A DNA stretch of 64,000 bases from Onchidella celtica (taxonomy: Eukaryota; Mollusca; Gastropoda; Systellommatophora; Onchidiidae), in NCBI GenBank assembly GCA_963931925.1, contig OZ007571.1, positions 42,336,779 to 42,400,778 on the forward strand. The letters are read 5' to 3'. Both the position numbers and the translations under genes were made by a program. Under the pieces are notes generated by a model. The model made no database searches and was not told the origin of the DNA. It saw nothing but the letters and a program-made list of their open reading frames with translations. Positions 56,311-64,000 of the stretch are shown piece by piece (the stretch's first letter is position 1; each line of letters starts with the position of its first letter).

Positions 56311-56559
56311 AGGAATTCAATAATAATCTAATTAGTGAGTGATGTCTCAAAGGCCACACATCCAGTCATTACAATTATAATTCCCCCTAGCCACATAACC
56401 AGAACACATCAGATCTGACCATCACATGTTTGCGTAACCAATCCGAATTTGGGCCTCTCAAAAGTTTCTTCGTCAAAAAGATTTTTACCATTTACTTGAC
56501 ATCTTATCATGTCCAGGCAGGCTTAAACTGACATTGCAAGGGTGTGACAGCGTGCATTT

Positions 56560-57200
56560 ACCCATATCATCATTAGCTGCCCTGTATGGAAAAGACATTG
56601 GCGATCATGGCTCTCCACTTGGATCTGTCATAAGCCAGTTGTTGTTGCGACGTTTATTTGTTGTCCATGAGTTAAGACTTTCAGTGAAAGTTTTTCTCTG
56701 TCTACCCCTGCTTTTCCTGCCTTCGATCTTCCCTGTGACTGCTAGATGTTCGGGGCCCCTGAGGCGACAGATAATTAAGTCCTAGAAATGTCAGTTTCAT
56801 CTGTCTTATTGTTTTAATTAATGATCTTTTCAGATTAGACTCTCAATACTGACTCATTTGATTTTTTCTCCATCCATATTCTCAATATTCTTCTTCTGCT
56901 TCTAGTTTCCTCTCTATTTCTTTGTTCATTGTCCAACACTCACATCCGTATAAAAGCACTGACCATACATAATATATGTTTTCAAGACCCTGATTTTGGT
57001 GGTCTGAATAGATTTCTGTTAATTAATATTGGTCTCATTTTCTGGAATGAATCTTTGGCCATTATTATTCTTTTCCTTCTTTCACTTGCTTCTACCACCT
57101 GATGTTATCAAATAGCCTAGATATTTGAATTTTGTAACGTGTTTGATTTGTTCTCCTTTGCTGACCAGATTACATTTGATTTGTTTTTTTTTGTTGAGAT
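56560..57200 (-). mobile_element. Decayed LINE pol C-terminus (copy B)
   Basis: Same remnant as 37960-38620, carried by the duplication, with additional small indels. Confidence 0.55.
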
Positions 57201-58581
57201 TACCATATTTACCCATATGCACAAACATAATGCTGAATAAACAGATCTAGGGAAGTCAACGGATCACAATGTATCATACCAAAAATAGTACTATTCAACT
57301 TTTAAAGACAGCCCAGTTTCTACCTCTTGATTATAATTAAATATAGATGTCACCCTACCCCTTTGATTTATTATTTTAAAAATGCGAAAACTAAACACAA
57401 ACCTTCTTTATGGGCTCTGTACATATTGCCATGATATCTGATATCATTCTTTTCAGACAGCTAGTGATAAGAACATGTTTCCATTACCATTCTGTGTGCA
57501 AACTATTTAAAGGGGCCCTTTCCTGCTAGATTTTTGTTTCTGAAATTTTAATTGATGAAGCTCCGTGAATCAAACTAATATAATGTGGAAAAAAAATGAA
57601 AGTCGCTAAGTGGCCATTATCATACTGATGCACCATTAAACCCAAACTCAATCAATCCCTACCGTAGAAATTTTGTATTCAATTTCCTTCTTGACATCGA
57701 GAATTTGCACACTTGAGTCATTTTACAATTCTTGTGGTCAAAAGAATATAATCTGACGTGATGATACTGGGACTATGAGAGAAACTATGATTATTAATCG
57801 GGAATGCATATTTTTGAATCCAATGACAAAAACACACATCGCGGTGTTTATTTCTTTAGTCTAGCAATATACAGCAATGAACATCTCAAGACTACACAAG
57901 TACAGCAAGGAAGACATATCAAGAACAGGTTAGGGGTAAAACTAATTCTTTAATACAAGAACAATGTGCTAAGGTAATAATTGCACTGTTTTTGTAGCAG
58001 CGCAAAAGCTAAACTTCAGACATTGAAAATAACGGGAGGGCACCAAATGCTTTGGGCCCAGTGCATAAGAAAATTAAAAAGCAACTTTTACCTTATATCC
58101 ACTCCCCACCTCCTCGTTTCATTATGCTTCAACCACACGTTATACAGAAGAACAGCAGAAAGCATCCCAATCCCTTTTTTTTTTATAACTGTTGGAATTC
58201 TGAATTGTAGACGCACGACTGTGACTGGCAGAGCAAAATAGGCCATGGGACCAAACTTGTAGCTCGTCATTCCGTTACACACCTGCAGGGGATAAGCTGA
58301 GTTTTTGCATGCAAACTCTTATGCAGCCCCCCTTCACAAAAACCCAATGTTGTCATTTCAAGTCTTGCACATTTTTGTATAATTTGTATGTAAATTGTGC
58401 TCATAAATAATATTCAATGATTCGAATTGAGTTTGCCACTTAAACAATGCTATTTTAATCAACCAACGGAACTGAGCCTTTCGCCGCGAAATCCAAAATG
58501 GCTGCCTCCACGATGGAATGCTGTATGCACACTAAGAATTATGTAAATAGCAATAAAATTCAGTTTTCTCTGAACAGTTGA

Positions 58582-58851
58582 ATGAAATTTCGAGAATCAT
58601 TAGGTTTGTGGCCATCTTTAGACACTACAGAAGGTCCATCAGCAAGAGTTTTCATTAAGAAGCATGATCTAGATTTAGATCTAGAGATCAGTGTTAACGA
58701 AACTGACTCGAGTGTTAGTAGTAGTGTTGTCCCACAATCATGTGCCCAGCTGGGTTATCACAGAGAATGTCATATGGACTTCAGGAATGTAAGAAGAATA
58801 AAGAGTAAACAAAATAAGAAAAAAATTAAAGGAGGAGTTGGAGCTTGCTGA
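58582..58851 (+). pseudogene. Transposon ORF, N-terminal candidate exon
   Basis: An 89-codon frame (MKFRESLGLWPSLDTTEGPS) with an acidic stretch (DLDLEISVNE) and Lys-rich end (KSKQNKKKIKGG). It overlaps the start of the next frame by a few bases in another phase, so it could be an upstream part of the same gene. No motif identifies it. Confidence 0.4.
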
Positions 58852-60222
58852 TAAGATCGAACACCAGGCCGCCATTGACGACGAATGTCTCCACACATCA
58901 GTCATCACCACCCAGGAAGCGATTTCTTCGCCCAGATACCCAGTCACAAACGCCTTCTTCAACTGAAATTCCTGCAGGGAAATGCTCCAATGTTCTTCCT
59001 GAAGTATACATCATACGCAGAAAAGAGAAATATATTGTAGAGAGGCATTCACGAAAGCACCTAAAAGAACAATTGAGCCTTTGTGAAACTGGTCAGTCAA
59101 AACTAGTAGATACAGCAAAAGCATGGAGACATGAAGCGTTTTTGATACAGCTACAGGATAAGGATCTTGTTGCCATTGGACTCAGGTGTCACCCTTCCTG
59201 CCACAAAAGGTACACAAAAATCCTGGATGCAATCCAAGACAATAGAGATGGGATTGTCATGGATAATGTGTTTGATACACCATTTCGAGTCTTCGCAAAG
59301 AAAACGTTGGAGGAAAGAATACTTAATGGAGGTGAGGTTCTGAGAATGAAGTCACTGACAGACTTATTCATTCAAACAGGAAAGCGGGTTGAGGGCGTTG
59401 ATGCTGTAGGATATAGGAATCATAATCTTAAGAGAAAGATAAAGAAGGCGTATCCTCAGATCAGGTTTGTAAAACCCAGCCGAAGGAATGAATCGGAACT
59501 TGTCTTCTGTGACAGTGAAGAATGTCGGCACCTCCAGAATCTGGTTCCAGATGATAGTGAAAATGAGACAAATAGCAGTTTAGATGAGAGTGAATGTGAC
59601 ACAAACAGGATTATAGTTCTACTCTTGATGAGCAGAGATATATTTACCATGCTGCTAACATTTTAAAGAACAGTTTCGTGCTCTACATTTCCAAATTGGT
59701 GCCCCCCAACTGCTAGTGATTTAGATCTAGAAAATGCAAAGCTGGTAGTTCCTGTGCCAGTTTACAATTTCCTGGCATGAACGGCACTCTTCTCTGAAGA
59801 TGTCACAGCAGAAAGAGTCAGTCTATCACCTCAGCATGAAAGGGAAATTCTGTCCATTGCACAAGACATCATTTATCTTCATAGCAACAGCAAAAAGCAG
59901 ACTCCAAAACACTGTGCATTAGGAATGACTATCCGTCATTTGACAAATTCCTCCGAGTTAATTGGAATTCTAAATGGCCTTGGTCATTGTGTTTCACACT
60001 CTAGTGTATTGGAACATGACACGGCTCTTGCTACCCTTCGAAGGAACAGGGATAAAATTGCCCCTCCTGAAATGGAAAGTGGATTGTTTTCAACCCTGGT
60101 ATGGGACAACAATGACTTTGGTGAGGAAACTCTCTCTGGCAGCGGGACCACTCATAACACAAATGGAATAATAATACAAAGATCTTCTCCAGATTGCAAC
60201 ACTGACCCATCTGACAAAATGT
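58845..60222 (+). pseudogene. Broken transposase-like gene
   Basis: The first open part (58845-59666) contains LRCHPSCHKRYTKIL, a zinc-binding-like CxxxCHxxY motif found near the N-terminus of many long invertebrate transposon proteins, and a basic segment RNHNLKRKIKKAYPQIRF. A frameshift near 59620 (DESECDTN / YT-like DEQRYIYHAANIL) and a stop near 59780 follow. The last open part (59925-60222) has SNSKKQTPKHCALGM-type sequence just upstream, then GLGHCVSHSSVLEHDTA and VWDNNDFGEETLSGSGTTHN, whose Asp residues are candidate catalytic positions. The protein presumably mobilised this element. Family unassigned. Confidence 0.6.
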
Positions 60223-60359
60223 GATAACAATGACAGTCTTCTTAGCAACAATGAAATTGAACCAAATTAGATTTAAAATGTGACTTTACATTGTGTTCAG
60301 AAATAAGTAAAAAGACATTAGTGCAAAGTTTACAAGCAAGTGTGTTGATTTAACAGTCA

Positions 60360-60860
60360 CCTTGGCTAATGACAAGGGAAGACATTTTTGTATAAAGTAT
60401 GTGCCAGGCAATGAGAAGGCAGACCACCTGGCCAAGGAGGGTTCCGGCTTGGAGCAGCCACAGTGCTTCTTAAACTATTATGAGAAGAAAAACCTCATCA
60501 AAAACAATAGTCGGCAGCAAATAAACCAACAGGATAAATATCATCTCCTGAACAGAGAGGATCAAGTGATATTGTTCAGACTAAGAACTGGCCACAATAG
60601 GCTCCACCATCATATGTTCACCAAGTTTAAAATAGGAACATCTACCATTTGTGAGTACAGCCAGTCTCCTCAAAAACAGAGCATATATGCAGAACTGCAC
60701 ACTCTTCTCAGCACTACGAGAAACATATTGGCCCAAACCGACCGACTTGAATATCAAACTCACTGGTGCTCTGCCAGAACTGCAGAAAACCGTAGATTTT
60801 CTTAAAAGAACAAATCTGCAGATTTAGATTGGTGAAGGAAAGAAGAAGAAATATAAAGTA
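60360..60860 (+). mobile_element. LINE 3' fragment nested in the transposon
   Basis: It reads FCIKYVPGNEKADHLAKEGS (end of RNase H), LLNREDQVILFRLRTGHNRL and a tail LHTLLSTTRNILAQTDRLEY, then AAATCTGCAGATTTAGATT and GAAAGAAGAAGAA. It is related in layout to the LINE at 51280-56310 but a different family; the same tail occurs at 9203-9400. Confidence 0.75.
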
Positions 60861-61261
<401 letters not shown>

Positions 61262-61310
61262 ATATGAGAGCCAATCTCTTTCTTCCTGTAAAAAAACAAA
61301 ACAAACTCCC

Positions 61311-61326
61311 GACCCTTTTCAGGGCC
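61311..61326 (+). terminator. Histone mRNA 3' stem-loop
   Basis: GACCCTTTTCAGGGCC, 50 bases after the H2B stop, differs at one stem position from the metazoan histone consensus GGYYCTTTTCAGRGCC. In replication-dependent histone genes it binds SLBP and directs 3' end cleavage. Its presence shows the fragment came from genomic DNA or a histone pre-mRNA, not from a polyadenylated cDNA. Confidence 0.88.
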
Positions 61327-61991
61327 TCTACCAGTCTTCCCAATGAGCAGTTGTGTTTCAACCAAAATGAGTTACCCAGTTGGTTGCCTTACCGTATTAT
61401 TATCGTTGTATCTGTTCTTGTCAATTGTTCGGCACGTGTGTCGTTGTTAGTTCAGTTAGATAGAAATCATTATTTTATTTGCTATGCCATCTGCCGGCCG
61501 CGGAGTGACGTTGTGGTTGGAGTGTAACATCTCAAACGAGAGGCAGTAGTTCTAGCTCCGGAATTTCCAGTCTAAGGGGCGATGGTGGTTTATAATTATA
61601 TAATAATAATATATATATAATATATAATATTAAGGTGTGGTGGGATGAGATAGGGTGCAATGTTCATTATTTTTGCTAATAACAGTTGTGTTTTGTTGCA
61701 TTTTGTATATATTTTATCATTCACACTAAGACTGATTTAAATAGAACCATTAAGTGCAAAGATATGTGTATGCTTGCATGCAAAGTAGGTCATGGGTAAT
61801 TATAGCCCTCTGATCTCGGCTGACTATTGACCTCAAATAAGTTCTTAATGTGCACAGTCATTGATTACAACATTTGATTTTTAGTCAAAGATGGTTCCTG
61901 GGAACTTATTAAAACCATACCTAGCTTTTCCCTAGGGCGTGCGTAACGAAATTTACTTTAGAGACTAGCTAGGATTTTGGTCCAATGGCCT
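61327..61991. other. Transposon right part
   Basis: It contains an AT repeat (TATATAATATATAATATTA, about 61600-61632) and the right inverted end (about 61924-61991). No coding sequence. Confidence 0.4.
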
Positions 61992-62100
61992 AAAATGATT
62001 TTCACGTCGTCAAAAGTCATATCAATGCAAAACACAAAAGAGTGATATCTGCAAAGGGAAAGGTTTCGCACACCATTTCCAAACTCTGAACATAATAATA

Positions 62101-63213
62101 TTAACACCTTCGTATCTTCAAGTCTGAAAATAGAAATGTCCACGTTTCTCTAAATTTCCCATTGAATTTGTAGTAAATAAGTACGTTCACACTAGCATTG
62201 AGAAAGGAAGTTGAATGAACTGTAGCTCGAATTATATTACCTGTACGTTTAAAATCTTCTCCTGGAGCCAAATCTGGTATCATCACCTGGGCAATGGCTG
62301 CAGCTGACATTACAAAGACGGCGAAGAGAAGAAATACAGTAACAAGGGACACAGCTTGAACAATATGGATTTCTTTAACACTGAGTGTAGTACTGGAAAC
62401 AGCTAACTCCTGCATTGGTTCATTTTCTGAGGACCTCATTGACTCGGGTAAAGTCGGAGATGCTATATTGTCATTCCTCGGTCTATAATCTCTAATCATT
62501 TCTTTTCGCAGTGTGGATGCTCGAACAAGTGCATTGAAAAGTATGACCGAACAAACAGTGACAATTCCTAAAACTGTGAAAGGATAGATGGTTTGATTGA
62601 GTAGATCCTTAACCGCCCGGACCGTCTCATAATCCTCAGAATACCATACAGTAAGACGAGTTACATTTGTCTTTGGATCAGACACCCACATAAAACCAGT
62701 GTTTGCTAAGTATGGTATTCTGGACATGATACAGACCGTGGTAATGACGACGATAATAACTAAGGTCCGGAAAACAGTAAAGATGTGTTTAAATTTGAGT
62801 GGCATAGCCACACAACAACATCTTGCTGCAGCTATGTATGTTGTGATTCCTATAGAGGCGTTGAAAAACATACTTTGGTATGACGTGGCGTAACCGCCTA
62901 ATACGAAAAAGCTCACGGCAAACTTTGCAGATAGCGGAGATGTGGCTATGACCACACATACAGTGATGTAAGCCGACAGAATCAAATACACCAGATCTGA
63001 CAGTGCCAGGGCAAATAACGAAACCGTCACGCTTTCCTTTAGGCCCATTTTGATAAAGACAATAATGTTGATTATGTTTCCAGATATTCCAGACATGATC
63101 AAACATGGCCATAAAACATAATGAAACATAGAAAGTAAAATGTCATAGTGACCCTTGTCCAGAGCATCGTAACGAAATGAAAATAATATCTTGGATTCAT
63201 TATGGTAACCCAT
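62101..63213 (-). CDS. Rhodopsin-like GPCR 3 (putative chemosensory receptor)
   Basis: Intronless 370-residue receptor, 22 residues different from receptor 2. The same seven spans are present, with LALSDLVYL in TM2, AAARCCCVAMP instead of DRY, NASVNVLIYYKF instead of NPxxY, and a Ser/Thr-rich third cytoplasmic loop. Fourteen of the 22 differences fall in residues 84-178 (end of TM2 to extracellular loop 2), including YIT/YII, CVVIAT/CVNIAR and YATSYQ/YVTPYQ. The ATG at 63213 matches receptor 2 exactly. The frame is intact, so both copies probably work. The transposon inserted about 100 bp beyond its stop may affect its 3' end. Ligand unknown. Confidence 0.88.
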   Translation of the reverse strand: MGYHNESKILFSFRYDALDKGHYDILLSMFHYVLWPCLIMSGISGNIINIIVFIKMGLKESVTVSLFALALSDLVYLILSAYITVCVVIATSPLSAKFAVSFFVLGGYATSYQSMFFNASIGITTYIAAARCCCVAMPLKFKHIFTVFRTLVIIVVITTVCIMSRIPYLANTGFMWVSDPKTNVTRLTVWYSEDYETVRAVKDLLNQTIYPFTVLGIVTVCSVILFNALVRASTLRKEMIRDYRPRNDNIASPTLPESMRSSENEPMQELAVSSTTLSVKEIHIVQAVSLVTVFLLFAVFVMSAAAIAQVMIPDLAPGEDFKRTGNIIRATVHSTSFLNASVNVLIYYKFNGKFRETWTFLFSDLKIRRC

Positions 63214-63843
63214 TTTTTTCTGATTCGGCTATGATCTATGTGTGGTCTTTTAGTAAATACTGAACTGAAAGGATATCTCAGTACTATGTCTTAGTGAAAA
63301 ATCGTTGAAATTAGCACACTGAGATGAAAAAGAAGAGTTGCCTTTTATGAGTTATAGAATTGATCTCGAACATTTCTTAAATCTGGAATTTGCAAAGACT
63401 GACTTGCGTAATTACATGATATGGCTCTTTTACCGAGATTATTATCGACCAAGGAAAGGGCAAAATCTATTATTAAAACCATTACACTCGTACCTCAGAT
63501 GATGAAATAATACCTCAGATGATGAAATAACTAAATAAATGTCCATTTCTTCCAGTTTTCCACTCAATTTTCACCTGTGTGAATGAGGAAAGATCCATAA
63601 TATTACCACATTGACGCCTGTTTCTCGATGTTTTTACGAAATTTTAATCAGGGCATTTTGCGCATGCAGCTGGAATAATACATTAATTAGATTAATTCTC
63701 TCTCCCATTTAACAGTCGCTCATAGTAGAATAATGCTTCTGTTCTTACACTGTTCCCGCGTTAACGGCAGAAACTAGTTTTAATAGATGTTACTGATCAT
63801 TTCTATACATCTGATAGTTAAGAAAATACAAATGCAGGCACAC

Positions 63844-63844
<1 letters not shown>

Positions 63845-63928
<84 letters not shown>

Positions 63929-63949
63929 CAGATAGACAGATAGATAGAC

Positions 63950-64000
<51 letters not shown>
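63845..64000 (+). repeat. TAGA microsatellite (window end)
   Basis: TAGA repeats with three CAGA variants run to the last base. Counterpart of 41469-41866, without the TAGG/TGGG core in the visible part. Confidence 0.95.

Overview
This 64 kb window is animal nuclear DNA with intron-bearing and intronless genes, LINEs, DNA transposons, LTR elements, a histone fragment and abundant microsatellites. The three intact single-exon 7TM receptors resemble the large chemosensory-receptor families of heterobranch sea slugs (Elysia, Plakobranchus, Aplysia), so a gastropod mollusc is the best guess. That is inference from family resemblance. It is gene-poor and dominated by mobile DNA.

Layout. 1-1472: 3' end of a Ty3/gypsy-type element (integrase, then the 3' LTR). 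2217-5310 (minus): a four-exon host-type gene for a NAIF1-like Myb/SANT protein, whose splice sites and phases all agree. 6663-7760 (minus): receptor 1. 8-19 kb: mostly non-coding, with a LINE tail, a Helitron-like end, a hAT-type MITE and an old local duplication. 19229-25935 (minus): a complete-looking LTR retrotransposon with near-identical LTRs, a 5-bp target duplication and one 1522-residue ORF in which integrase precedes reverse transcriptase (Gmr1-like order). 26-35.5 kb: non-coding, with a 5 x 32-bp array, a polypyrimidine satellite full of GGAGGGGAGGTC hairpins, and minisatellites.

From 36.4 kb to the end is a mosaic of duplications around two receptor genes. Receptor 2 (39740-40852) and receptor 3 (62101-63213) sit in two direct copies of one block (37717-41866 and 56316-64000). 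Inverted arms (36400-37815 and 47519-49559) flank the first copy. Between the copies lie a decayed RTE-type LINE (about 43860-47265, minus) and a decayed RNase H-bearing LINE (about 51280-56310, plus). The second block is split by a 3752-bp DNA transposon (58240-61991) with imperfect terminal inverted repeats and the 5-bp duplication AAAAT; the first block keeps the empty site. Inside this insertion are a broken transposase-like gene, a LINE tail and the last 48 codons of histone H2B with its 3' stem-loop.

The only genes that look functional for the host are the three receptors and the Myb/SANT gene. The receptors probably act in chemical sensing. Receptors 2 and 3 are about 94% identical, and their differences concentrate between the end of TM2 and extracellular loop 2, as expected of ligand-contact divergence after duplication.
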